Part shown: positions 44,646-52,706 of the stretch, in pieces | Layout of the letters: every line of letters starts with the position of its first letter | Position numbering within the stretch: position 1 is the first letter of the stretch | NCBI RefSeq assembly: GCF_020907985.1 | Contig: NZ_JAJJPA010000025.1 | Coordinates: forward strand, 28,697-92,696 | Reading direction: 5' to 3' | Source: Kitasatospora humi | Lineage (GTDB): Bacteria; Actinomycetota; Actinomycetes; Streptomycetales; Streptomycetaceae | DNA: 64,000 nucleotides | Translations under genes and position numbers: made by a program | Notes under the pieces: model-generated | Database searches by the model: none | What the model was told of the DNA's origin: nothing | The model's input: the letters and a program-made list of their open reading frames with translations, nothing else

Positions 44646-45491
44646 ATGCCCGCTCGCCGCCAACCTCGCCTGACCACCGGTGCGACGTCCCACATCTGGC
44701 CGTCCGGCGGACGCCACCTCTGGCCGTCCGGCGGAACGAGCGCCGTGCAGTCGCACGCCCGTGGACACCTGGTGTACGCGGCCAACGGCGTCCTGGCCGT
44801 CCACACCGAGCGCGGCACGTCGATCGTTCCCGCCAACCGGGTCGCCTGGACCCCCGCCGGGTTCGCGCACCACCACCGTGCCCACGGCGACACCGACATG
44901 CGGATCGTCTTCCTCGCACCATCCCTCGCCCGGCTCGTACCGGGCCGTCCCGCCGTGTTCCTGACCTCCGCCCTCGCCCGTGAGGTCCTGCTCGTCCTGA
45001 CCGGCCCCCGCAACCACGACCCTGCCGCGCCCGACCACAGCCGCTCGGCGCGCTCGCGCCTGCTGCGGGTCCTCGTCGACGAGCTCCGGGAAGCACCCGA
45101 ACAGCCATTGCACCTGCCGGAACCACGGGACGACCGACTGCGAGCCATCGCCAGGATGCTGCACGCGGCGCCCGCGGAGAACGCCACGCTGGCCGAACTC
45201 GGGAAGACGATCGGAGCCGGCACCCGCACCCTCAGCCGGCTGTTCCGCAACGAACTCGGCATGACCTTCTACGAGTGGCGCACGCAACTGCGCATCCACC
45301 ACGCGCTCGTGCTCCTCGCCGACGGCCACGACACCACCCAGACCGCCCACGCCTGCGGATGGTCCAACCCCAGCAGCTTCATCGCGGCGTTCACCGACAT
45401 CATCGGAACGACCCCGGGCCGCTACCGGACCAGTCGCCGGACCACCGCCCACGCACCTCAACTCCCGCCGGTGGTCGAGTCCTCAGGGTGA
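44646..45491 (+). CDS. AraC-family regulator
   Basis: 281 aa from the ATG at 44646. A cupin-like N-terminal sensor (ARGHLVYAANGVLAVHTERG, WTPAGFAHHHRAHGD) and two C-terminal helix-turn-helix motifs: ATLAELGKTIGAGTRTLSRL and QTAHACGWSNPSSFIAAFTD. A 24-bp duplication near the N-terminus gives IWPSGGRH and LWPSGGTS. Likely activates or represses the divergent hydrolase gene. Confidence 0.9.
   Translation: MPARRQPRLTTGATSHIWPSGGRHLWPSGGTSAVQSHARGHLVYAANGVLAVHTERGTSIVPANRVAWTPAGFAHHHRAHGDTDMRIVFLAPSLARLVPGRPAVFLTSALAREVLLVLTGPRNHDPAAPDHSRSARSRLLRVLVDELREAPEQPLHLPEPRDDRLRAIARMLHAAPAENATLAELGKTIGAGTRTLSRLFRNELGMTFYEWRTQLRIHHALVLLADGHDTTQTAHACGWSNPSSFIAAFTDIIGTTPGRYRTSRRTTAHAPQLPPVVESSG
44695..44734. 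repeat. 24-bp in-frame duplication in the AraC gene
   Basis: TCTGGCCGTCCGGCGG occurs at 44695 and 44719, an 8-residue duplication in the N-terminus. A further in-frame repeat near a gene start. Confidence 0.75.
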
Positions 45492-45657
45492 TCCGCCAGG
45501 CGTCGCTCGACGACCGACCGAGGCCCGTCGAGCCCGGCGATCAGTCGGCCAGGTCGGCACGCTCGACTGCGAACGCCGGTAAACCGGTGGTCAGGGAGGA
45601 CGTGCCGCGGCGATCATGGATCGGATACGAACCCGCGACTGATGAGGAACCGCGCCC

Positions 45658-46299
45658 ATGCCCGTGCCCGCCGACCCGACGGTCCTCCACCCGATGCCCG
45701 AGCACCCGCGCGTGGTGCTGCTCAAGCCACTGGTGAAATCCCCGCTGATCGAAGTCGGCGAGTACTCCTACTACGACGACCCGGACGACCCGACCGCGTT
45801 CGAGACGCGCAACGTGCTCTACCACTACGGGCCGGAGAAGCTGGTCATCGGCAAGTACTGCGCGCTGGGCACGGGAGTGCGGTTCATCATGAACGGTGCC
45901 AACCACCGGATGGACGGCCCCTCGACGTTCCCGTTCCCCACCATGGGCGGCTCCTGGGCCGAGCACTTCGACCTGATCACCGGCCTGCCGAACCGCGGGG
46001 ACACCGTCGTCGGCAATGACGTCTGGTTCGGCCACGGCACCACGGTCATGCCAGGCGTGCGGATCGGCCACGGCGCGATCATCGCCTCCGGGGCCGTGGT
46101 CACCAGCGACGTCCCCGACTACGGCATCGTCGGCGGCAACCCGGCCCGCCTCATCCGCACCCGCTTCGACGACGAGGCCGTAGCCCGGTTGTTGGCGGTG
46201 GCCTGGTGGGACTGGCCCGCGGAGCACATCACCGAGCACGTGCGCACGATCATGTCCGGGAGCATCGAAGAGCTGGAGGCAGCCGCGCCTGACGCATGA
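45658..46299 (+). CDS. CatB/Vat-type xenobiotic O-acetyltransferase
   Basis: 213 aa. Left-handed beta-helix made of hexapeptide repeats: LVIGKYCALGTGVRFIMNGA, VVGNDVWFGHGTTVMPGVRI and GHGAIIASGAVVTSDVPDY. The catalytic His follows in NHRMDG, with GGNPARLIRTRFDDEAVARL. This is the group of virginiamycin/chloramphenicol acetyltransferases. It uses acetyl-CoA to modify a hydroxyl of an antibiotic or metabolite; the substrate cannot be read from the sequence. GATGAGGAAC lies just upstream of the start. Confidence 0.92.
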   Translation: MPVPADPTVLHPMPEHPRVVLLKPLVKSPLIEVGEYSYYDDPDDPTAFETRNVLYHYGPEKLVIGKYCALGTGVRFIMNGANHRMDGPSTFPFPTMGGSWAEHFDLITGLPNRGDTVVGNDVWFGHGTTVMPGVRIGHGAIIASGAVVTSDVPDYGIVGGNPARLIRTRFDDEAVARLLAVAWWDWPAEHITEHVRTIMSGSIEELEAAAPDA

Positions 46300-46363
46300 G
46301 CCTGCGAGCGGAGCCTCGGCGGTGAAACGCGGAGGACCGAGCGGGATCGAGTGCGGTCCGTGG

Positions 46364-46404
46364 TGCGGGGCTCAGGGCGGCGGCGCCAGCCCTGAGGCCC
46401 CGCA
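46364..46404. terminator. Bidirectional terminator
   Basis: TGCGGGGCTCAGGGC (46364-46378) pairs with GCCCTGAGGCCCCGCA (46389-46404) with one bulged base. It separates two convergent genes. Confidence 0.8.
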
Positions 46405-46428
46405 GGGGAGTTGAGCCGTGGATGCGGC

Positions 46429-46650
46429 TCAGGGGGTGCGGAAGCCGCCCTCGCGCAGTCGGTGGATGAATCCGGACCAGGCCTCGGCGGTGAAGGTGAG
46501 GGCGGGGCCGTCGGGGTTCTTGGAGTCACGGACCGGGACCACTCCCGGGCAGCCGTCGGCGACCTCGACGCACTCGCTCTGAGCTCCCGAGAAGGTCGAC
46601 TTGCGCCAAACAAGGCCGGCTGTTGAGGCAGGCACCAGGAAGTTGCTCAC
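46429..46650 (-). CDS. DUF397 protein (BldB-associated type)
   Basis: 73 aa. The DUF397 pattern is complete: WRKSTFSGAQSECVEVAD, VPVRDSKNPDGPALTFTAEA and W-S-G-F. Starts 2 bp after the stop of the WhiJ-like gene. In Streptomyces such small proteins form a set with an XRE/DUF5753 regulator and an ATPase. Its role is probably to antagonise the regulator. Confidence 0.95.
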   Translation of the reverse strand: MSNFLVPASTAGLVWRKSTFSGAQSECVEVADGCPGVVPVRDSKNPDGPALTFTAEAWSGFIHRLREGGFRTP

Positions 46651-46652
46651 TT

Positions 46653-47513
46653 CTATACCTTTTCCTTTGCGATGCGTTCGATGAGAGCGAGTGATTCGGT
46701 ACGGGCCAAGGACTCGGCGAGGGCCCGGCGGAACAACTCGCAGTACTTGAAGACCTCCGCCGGATCCTCGATGTAGAGCGTGCTGACCAGGCTGTCGAGG
46801 TACACCACGTCAGTCTCCGTCGTCTCGGGGAAGCGCAGGATCGTGATGGGGCCGAACAGAGCCGCGTGAATGTCCGAAGCCTCCGGCAGGACCTGGAGGT
46901 TGATGTTGGGCTGCACGGCTGCGGCAGCGAGGAACTCCAACTGCCCACGCATCACTGAACGTCCGCCGATTTGGTGCCGGAGCGCTGACTCGGAGAGCAC
47001 GACCCACACGCGCATCGGTACAGCGCGGGTCAGTACCGAACGCCGCTCCTGGCGAACCTTGGTGAGGATTTCGACTTGCTCCGCCGTCGCGTCCTCTATC
47101 TGTGCGCGGACGACAGCTCGCGTGTAGTCCTCGGTCTGCAGAATGCCCGGCACCAGAACCGTCTGGATGCTGTACATGTCCGACGCGTCCGCTTCCAGGG
47201 CGATGTAGTCGGCATAGTGCGGCGACAGGGTGTCCGAGTAGCGGTCCCACCATCCGCGAAGGCGGCCCTCCCGGGAGAGGGCTTCGAGCTGCGCGCGGAC
47301 GGTGGCGTCGGCAACTCCGTAGAGGTCGAGCAGCAGCCGGAGGTCCACCAGCCTGATCCCTGACTGCGCGGCCTCGATGCGACTGATCTTGCTCTCGGCG
47401 CAAGCCAGCTGACGCGCCGATTGGGCGATCGTCAGGCCTGCCCCGGTCCGTAGCTCTTTGAGCATGCGGGCCAGTCGCCGCTGGCGAACCGTCGGGTTCC
47501 TGTTGACCGGCAA
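46653..47513 (-). CDS. WhiJ-like XRE regulator with DUF5753 domain
   Basis: 286 aa from the TTG at 47513, which follows GGGGAGG by 9 nt; no ATG fits the family start. The XRE helix-turn-helix is LRTGAGLTIAQSARQLACAE, SKISRIEAAQ. The DUF5753 part has SIQTVLVPGILQTEDYTRAV and VMRGQLEFLAAAAVQPNINL. Belongs to the WhiJ/AbaA-type developmental regulator sets. Followed by DUF397 and divergent from an ATPase gene. Confidence 0.93.
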   Translation of the reverse strand: MPVNRNPTVRQRRLARMLKELRTGAGLTIAQSARQLACAESKISRIEAAQSGIRLVDLRLLLDLYGVADATVRAQLEALSREGRLRGWWDRYSDTLSPHYADYIALEADASDMYSIQTVLVPGILQTEDYTRAVVRAQIEDATAEQVEILTKVRQERRSVLTRAVPMRVWVVLSESALRHQIGGRSVMRGQLEFLAAAAVQPNINLQVLPEASDIHAALFGPITILRFPETTETDVVYLDSLVSTLYIEDPAEVFKYCELFRRALAESLARTESLALIERIAKEKV

Positions 47514-47600
47514 TGCTCGAGCCTCCCCACTGGTGTTGAGCTGCCAGTCTGCCGTTCCTGCGCGCCGACAACAATCTTTGACGACTTCCAAAGTAGGGAC

Positions 47601-47634
47601 TTGCACCGTAGAGGGTTCTAGGTGCACCCTACGG
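47601..47634. promoter_or_regulatory. Nested inverted repeats between the WhiJ-like and ATPase genes
   Basis: TGCACC (47602-47607) faces GGTGCA (47621-47626), and CCGTAGAGGGT (47606-47616) faces ACCCTACGG (47625-47633) with a 2-nt bulge. It lies between the two divergent starts and is a fit site for the WhiJ-like regulator. Confidence 0.55.
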
Positions 47635-47757
47635 GGGGTAGTCACAGGGTTTCGGTTGGTGATCATGGCAGGCGCGGATCGGGCATTCCTTTGCCTGGCG
47701 CCGAGTGCGTGCCGTGGTTCACAGCCAAATCGCCCGCACCCGCTAAAGGAGCCTGCC

Positions 47758-48471
47758 ATGCACGAAAACCCCGCCCCCGCACCCCAGTTCACTGCCCCCG
47801 AGGTCTGCTGGTTCCCGCGCAGCAAGCGGACGCCCGGCCTGGCGCGCCGCCTGCTGCGCGACTACCTCGCCCGCACTCCTGGCGGTGAACGTTTCCTGGA
47901 GGTGGGGGAGTTGCTGGTCAGCGAGCTGGTCACCAACGCCTGGCAGCACGGCACTCCGCCCGGAAACCTGATCCGGGTGGGGGTGGAGCTCGTCAACGAC
48001 GAGCTCCTGATCGCCGTTGACGACGCCAGGGCCGATGTGAAGCCCGAACTCAAGCCCCTGACGGAGGACCACAAGAGCTGGCGGGGCCTCCACCTGGTGA
48101 ACGAGCTGGCCAGGGCTTGGGGTCACGGACCTCGTGACGGTATCGGCAAGCGCGCCTGGTGCGTCGTCGGCCCCGCGCCCACCGACTCCGAGGAGCCCCT
48201 CATCCCGCGTCCTGTGCTGGTGGAGATCGAAGGCGTCGCGCCCCCCGCGACCTTCGCGCGCCTCTCCGACGCGCTCACCGCCACCTGGCAGTCGATCCGC
48301 CGCCTACCCCTGGGGGAGATGCAGTCCGACTGGTTCGCTCATCGTCTTACCTGCCCCGACGCCGTCCCCCGCGTGACCGAGGCACTCGACCGCCATGGCG
48401 AAGTGGTGCTCCCGTTCGCCCTCGCCGGCGACCGCCACGTACTTCGGATCCGGCCCGCTCTCGGAGCCTGA
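47758..48471 (+). CDS. Anti-sigma-like ATP-binding protein of the WhiJ cluster
   Basis: 237 aa from the ATG at 47758 (AAAGGAG upstream). HATPase domain: N box LLVSELVTNAWQHGTPP, G1 IAVDDARADVKP, G2 WRGLHLVNELARAWGH with a KRAWCVV strand. A C-terminal extension of about 90 residues follows and is not usual for RsbW-like proteins. Acts with the neighbouring DUF397 and XRE proteins. Confidence 0.92.
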   Translation: MHENPAPAPQFTAPEVCWFPRSKRTPGLARRLLRDYLARTPGGERFLEVGELLVSELVTNAWQHGTPPGNLIRVGVELVNDELLIAVDDARADVKPELKPLTEDHKSWRGLHLVNELARAWGHGPRDGIGKRAWCVVGPAPTDSEEPLIPRPVLVEIEGVAPPATFARLSDALTATWQSIRRLPLGEMQSDWFAHRLTCPDAVPRVTEALDRHGEVVLPFALAGDRHVLRIRPALGA

Positions 48472-48504
48472 CAGCCCCCGCTCGAAACCGGCAGCGCCGG
48501 TGGG

Positions 48505-49104
48505 TCACTGCCCGCCGAAGAAGATCTCACGGACCTCGCGGGCCGCGTAGTACGCCAGCACGTAGCCGGCGGCTGGGTCCGCCCACCACCAGCCGACGGT
48601 GGTGTTCAGGACCAGACCGAGCAGGACGGCGGCGGCGAGCAGGCCGTCGACGAGGGTGACCCGCCCCTCGGTCCGCAGGACGGGGTTGTCCAGGGCGGCT
48701 CCGGTGCGGGCCTTCCCGAAGGCCAGGGCGAACATCACCGCAGCGGTGACGGCGGTCCAGGCGATGCCGAGCGACGAGTGGTGCGGGCGGAACCCGCAGG
48801 CCAGCACGAGGGTCGACTGGACGAGCAGGTAGAGGCCGAGCAGTGCGAAGCCGACGCCGATCACCCTCAGGGCCCGCTCCTGCCGCTCCTCCCCGGTGCC
48901 GGACAGCTCCCAGATGACCACGGTGGAGGCGCCGATCTCGATCAGGGAGTCCAGGCCGAAGCCGGCCAGCGCCACCGAGCGGGCGCCGATCGCGGCGATC
49001 GCCAGGATCACGATGCCGACCATGTTCCAGCCCAGGGTCGCGTACTCGAGCGCGAATCCCCGACGGAGCAGGGCCTGGCGGGAGTTCTGGTTCACGTCGC
49101 TCAC
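48505..49104 (-). CDS. Cation diffusion facilitator-like membrane protein
   Basis: 199 aa from the GTG at 49104, preceded by GGGAGA. Five or six membrane segments with the metal site GLDSLIEI in the second and LVDGLLAAAVL with ADPAAGYVLAYYA in the fifth. No C-terminal cytoplasmic domain. It may export zinc or another divalent metal. Confidence 0.85.
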   Translation of the reverse strand: MSDVNQNSRQALLRRGFALEYATLGWNMVGIVILAIAAIGARSVALAGFGLDSLIEIGASTVVIWELSGTGEERQERALRVIGVGFALLGLYLLVQSTLVLACGFRPHHSSLGIAWTAVTAAVMFALAFGKARTGAALDNPVLRTEGRVTLVDGLLAAAVLLGLVLNTTVGWWWADPAAGYVLAYYAAREVREIFFGGQ

Positions 49105-49285
49105 CGGCGGATTCTCCCACTGCCACTCTGCGCGGGAACGCCGGGGCCTTGGTAGCAAGCCGCCCGGCGTGAGCGGTCGCGTGGTGACCGACCTGCCGCG
49201 CTGTCCACGGCGGCTCGAGGTGCGCGCGGTGACCATGGCCGGCCAACTGCCGCTCACACTCGCGTGCTGACTCGATGCCGCGTCG

Positions 49286-49960
49286 TCAGAGCACCAGAGC
49301 CGCGAGCCAGTCCGCGACCGTTCCGGTGATCAGTGCCAGCGTCTCGGCCGTCGGCAGTGGCGCCGACCCGGGTACCGCGAAGACGTGGTCCGACGCCGGT
49401 ACTTCGGCCAGCCGCATGCCGGCCCGCAGCACGGGGAATTCGTCCGGCCCGCCGTACGGGTCCTTGGTGCCCTGGACGACCAGTGTCGGCAGTCCGCTGC
49501 CGAGCAGTTCCGCGGCGCGCGACTCCTCCGGCCGACCCGGCGGGTGCAGCGGGAAGGCCATCGCCAGCACGGCCACCGCGCCGCCGGCCGCGCTGGTGCG
49601 GTAGGCCACCCGCGCCCCGGCGCTGCGGCCGCCGACCACCAGCGGCAGGCCTTCGGCGGCCAGACGTCCGGCGACCGGCACCCACCCCCTGTCCAGGGTG
49701 TTCGCATCGGGTGCTGCCTTCTCCCCGGACACCTTCCACGGCTGCTCGACCAGCGCGACGGTGATCCCGTGAGCGGGCAGCGCGGCGGCCAGCGCGGCCA
49801 GGTCCGGCGCCTCGATCCCGCGTCCGGTGCCGTGCCCGAGGCCGAGCACCGCGCGGGCCGGGCCGACCGACCGGTGCCAGCTGATCCGCGCGTCCCCGAC
49901 CGGCGTGGGAACCACGGTCCGCTCGATCTCCGCCGCGCCGTCCGACCCGCCCACCGTCAT
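49286..49960 (-). CDS. Alpha/beta hydrolase (dienelactone/KANL3-Tex30-like)
   Basis: 224 aa. Has LGLGHGTGRGIEAPDLAALA (oxyanion region), nucleophile elbow VVGGRSAGARVAY with Ser, TLVVQGTKDPYGGPDEFPVL with the acidic residue and SDHVFAVPG with His. Predicted cytosolic esterase-like protein. Alone, about 290 bp from the next gene. Confidence 0.88.
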   Translation of the reverse strand: MTVGGSDGAAEIERTVVPTPVGDARISWHRSVGPARAVLGLGHGTGRGIEAPDLAALAAALPAHGITVALVEQPWKVSGEKAAPDANTLDRGWVPVAGRLAAEGLPLVVGGRSAGARVAYRTSAAGGAVAVLAMAFPLHPPGRPEESRAAELLGSGLPTLVVQGTKDPYGGPDEFPVLRAGMRLAEVPASDHVFAVPGSAPLPTAETLALITGTVADWLAALVL

Positions 49961-50248
49961 GCCGTCCGCTCGCCCATCGTCCTGGTCTTCGTCGGGTCAG
50001 CGAGCATGCCACTCTCGTCTGCCTCGTCTGCCACCCCGATCAGCGTAGATCGCGCACGGCCTGCCACGCGCACCCGGTGCCGGGCAGGCAGGGACCCACC
50101 TGTCGGGGCGGATCGGCTCGCGGATCCACTCCTCCCAGGTGCGGGTCCGTGTGGCCGCCGCCGGCGGGCTCGGGCGGGAGGCGGCTTTGGTCCTGGCGGG
50201 ACCGCGTGACCGCTGACACTCGCAACGCCGCACCGCTAGGGTCGCCGC

Positions 50249-50903
50249 GTGATCGAAGAGCCCGCGTACCTCACCGAGACCCGCACGTCCTACGACACCG
50301 TCGCCGTCGACTACGCCGAGTTCGTGCGACCCGCCTTCCGGCGCGACGCGTTGGGGCGAGGCATGCTCGGGGCGTTCGCTGAGCTGGTCCTGAGCTCAGG
50401 CGGTGGCCCGGTGGCCGACGTCGGCTGTGGGCCCGGTCATGTGACGGCCCATCTGCACCAACTCGGGCTGGACGCCTTCGGCATCGACCTCTCGCCGGGG
50501 ATGATCGAGGTGGCTCGGCGCGACCACCCCCCAACTGCGCTTCCACATCGGCACCATGACCGCCCTCGATGTCCTCGACGGCCAACTCGCCGGCATCGTC
50601 GCCTGGTACTCGATCATCCACCTCCCGGCAGCCGAACTCCCCACCGCCTTCGCCGAGTTCCATCGAGCTCTGAACCCGGGTGGCTACCTGTTGCTCGGCT
50701 TCCACGTCGGCGACGAAGTCCGCCGCAAGCACGAGGGCTACGGCGGCCACCCCATGGCCCTCGACGTCCACCTGCTCCAACCTGATCGCATCGCCGAACT
50801 CGCGGGCCAGGCCGGTTTCGTGACACAAGCGCACCTGCTCGGAGATCCCCGCACCCGCGTCCCGCACGCCTGCGTGCTGCTCCGCAAGCCCAACGCCGGC
50901 TGA
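50249..50903 (+). pseudogene. Class I methyltransferase interrupted by a frameshift
   Basis: Starts at ATG 50249 with LSSGGGPVADVGCGPGHVTA (SAM motif I) and FGIDLSPGMIEVARRDHP. At a run of six C (50527-50532) the frame is lost. The right product continues in another frame as LRFHIGTMTALDVLDGQLAG, then VAWYSIIHLPAAELPTAFAE and LNPGGYLLLGFHVG, to TGA at 50903. Removing one C restores a single 217-aa SAM methyltransferase. It is either a recent pseudogene, phase variation at a homopolymer, or a sequencing error. Confidence 0.85.
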
Positions 50904-51051
50904 TGGGCTCGGGGGCAGCACATGCCCTGATCCGGGCCGTGCCCGGTAGCGTGGTGGCGTAGGGAGACGTCTGCTCACGCCCCTTGGACCGCCTGCCGGC
51001 GGGCGCTCATAGCCCGGGTGCAGCCTCGCCGGCCAGGCCCGGCAGCGGGGA

Positions 51052-51834
51052 TCAGCGCAGCGGGACGGCGTAGATCGGCTCCTGGCCGAAGGACGTGAAG
51101 CCCGCCTTGCGCAGGATCGGGGCCGAGGTGACCACGTTTCCCTTCACCAGGGCCATCGTCGCGCCGTGCGTCACCGCGTAGGACAGCCGCGCTTCGACGA
51201 GCGCCCGGTAGATGCCCCGGCCGCATTCGGCGGGCACCACAACGCCGCCCGACAGCCGTGCGACGCCGGCCGCCAGCAAGAGGCCGCCGAAGCCGACCGG
51301 CGTCCCGTCCAGGTAGGCGACCAGCATGCCGCCACCACCTGCGGGAACGGCGGCGGCGTACTTGGCGGCCGCTGCCTCGATCTGCTCATCGGGCGGCAAC
51401 TCCCCACCGAATCCGGTGACCGCGACCGCCGATCCGTCCCGCGCGGTCGCGAAGTCCGTTGCCCACCGCATCGTCAGGTTCGCCGCGGGCGGCGGAAGCG
51501 CGGGCACGGCCTGGCTCAGGTCCCTGGCCAGGACCTCCAGGGTGAGCTTCACCTGCCCGCCGCGCGCTGCCAGCTCGGCGGCCAGCCCCGCCGGAGCGCT
51601 GAGCCCCACCTCCCAATCCAGCGCAGGAACTTCGAAAGCTCGCGCCCGCTCGATCACCGCGTCCACGGCCGGACCGAGCGGCCCGGTCGGCGTGAAGGAC
51701 AGCACTGAGAGGTCCCAGGCGAAATGCTCGGGCAGCCGCACGATCGTGAACTCGTCGCCGTCGACGACCTCGGCGTCGTCAGGGGCCCACATCCAGGCCG
51801 CACTCGCGGCCGCAACATCAGTCGCACTTAACAT
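51052..51834 (-). CDS. GNAT-family protein with a TTA second codon
   Basis: 260 aa from the ATG at 51834; ATG at 51843 is in frame. The second codon is TTA (51831-51829). TAGGAT at 51847-51842, 7 nt before the ATG, is a good -10 box and would give a leaderless message. The C-terminal GNAT domain has MLVAYLDGTPVGFGGLLLAA, VVVPAECGRGIYRALVEARL (acetyl-CoA loop) and LRKAGFTSFG. The first 120 residues are not conserved in sight. bldA-dependent expression is likely. Confidence 0.82.
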   Translation of the reverse strand: MLSATDVAAASAAWMWAPDDAEVVDGDEFTIVRLPEHFAWDLSVLSFTPTGPLGPAVDAVIERARAFEVPALDWEVGLSAPAGLAAELAARGGQVKLTLEVLARDLSQAVPALPPPAANLTMRWATDFATARDGSAVAVTGFGGELPPDEQIEAAAAKYAAAVPAGGGGMLVAYLDGTPVGFGGLLLAAGVARLSGGVVVPAECGRGIYRALVEARLSYAVTHGATMALVKGNVVTSAPILRKAGFTSFGQEPIYAVPLR

Positions 51835-51997
51835 GCGCCGCATCCTAACCGTCTCGCCGTGGCCGCCCGGCGACGCGAAGCCAGGGGCCCGTGTCGCGAC
51901 CCGTGGCGGGCCACCACCGGCAATCGAACCCGGGAGGGCATCTCCCGCCACTGGGATGAGACGGCTGGACGCCGCCGTCTGCCCGGCGCCGTACGGC

Positions 51998-52615
51998 TCA
52001 TCGACGCGGTGACTCCGGATGCCCCCGGTGCTGCGACCACTCCGGGGCGAGGATGGACATGTCGTGGTCGTCCACCCACTCCTCGCCGAACCGCAGGGCC
52101 TGCCGCCGGGTGCCCTCCAGGACGAACCCGGCCTTCTCGTAGGAGCGGCGGGCGCGCGGATTGTGACCGTAGACGGTGAGCGAGATCCGGTGCAGACCGA
52201 GCTGCTCGAAGCCGTACCCGACGATCAGCCGCAGCGCCTCGGTGCCCAGCCCCCGGTCTCGTCCGGCCGCCGTGAGCAGGATCCGGAAGCCGCAGCTGCG
52301 GTTGGCCGGTTGCCAGTTGTTGAGCACCGCCTCGCCGACGCAGCGCCCGGTGGCCCGGTCGACGACTGCCAGGTCGAGCCGGTCGGGCTGGTCGGCCCGG
52401 GTGCCGTACCACTGCCGCATGGTCCGCTCGGCCTCCTCGTCCCACGGCGGCGGCGTACCGGGATCGCCGTCCGTGAAGCGGAGCACCTCCGGATCGGTCA
52501 GCCACTCGCGGATGACCGGTGCGTCCTGCTCCAGCCGGAACGGGCGCAGGGTCACCAACTCGCCGGTGAGGGTGGGCTTGAGGGAGAAGTCGGCGCCCTG
52601 GTGATCATCACTCAT
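51998..52615 (-). CDS. GNAT-family N-acetyltransferase (RimJ/RimL-like)
   Basis: 205 aa from the ATG at 52615. Begins LTGELVTLRPFRLEQDAPVI and has VLNNWQPANRSCGFRILL, RDRGLGTEALRLIVGYGFEQ and NPRARRSYEKAGF. Close in form to ribosomal-protein or aminoglycoside acetyltransferases. Substrate unknown. Stands alone, 164 bp from the upstream end of the other GNAT gene. Confidence 0.88.
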   Translation of the reverse strand: MSDDHQGADFSLKPTLTGELVTLRPFRLEQDAPVIREWLTDPEVLRFTDGDPGTPPPWDEEAERTMRQWYGTRADQPDRLDLAVVDRATGRCVGEAVLNNWQPANRSCGFRILLTAAGRDRGLGTEALRLIVGYGFEQLGLHRISLTVYGHNPRARRSYEKAGFVLEGTRRQALRFGEEWVDDHDMSILAPEWSQHRGHPESPRR

Positions 52616-52660
52616 GGCGCGCATTGTGGGCGGCGGCCAACGCGGCGGGCAACTCGATTT

Positions 52661-52690
52661 CAGGGGGCGGCAGGTGAGTGCTGCCCCCTG
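52661..52690 (-). terminator. Terminator-like hairpin after the S53 peptidase gene
   Basis: CAGGGGGCGGCAG and CTGCCCCCTG pair with a 2-nt bulge around GTGAGTG-type loop, 17 bp beyond the S53 stop. Confidence 0.55.
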
Positions 52691-52706
52691 GAACACCGGC
52701 TCCGGG

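Noticed and set aside
51917..51933. tRNA T-arm-like sequence (GGTTCGATT on the minus strand with flanking CCGG)
   Set aside because: The stem has a mismatch and no acceptor, D or anticodon arm can be drawn around it.
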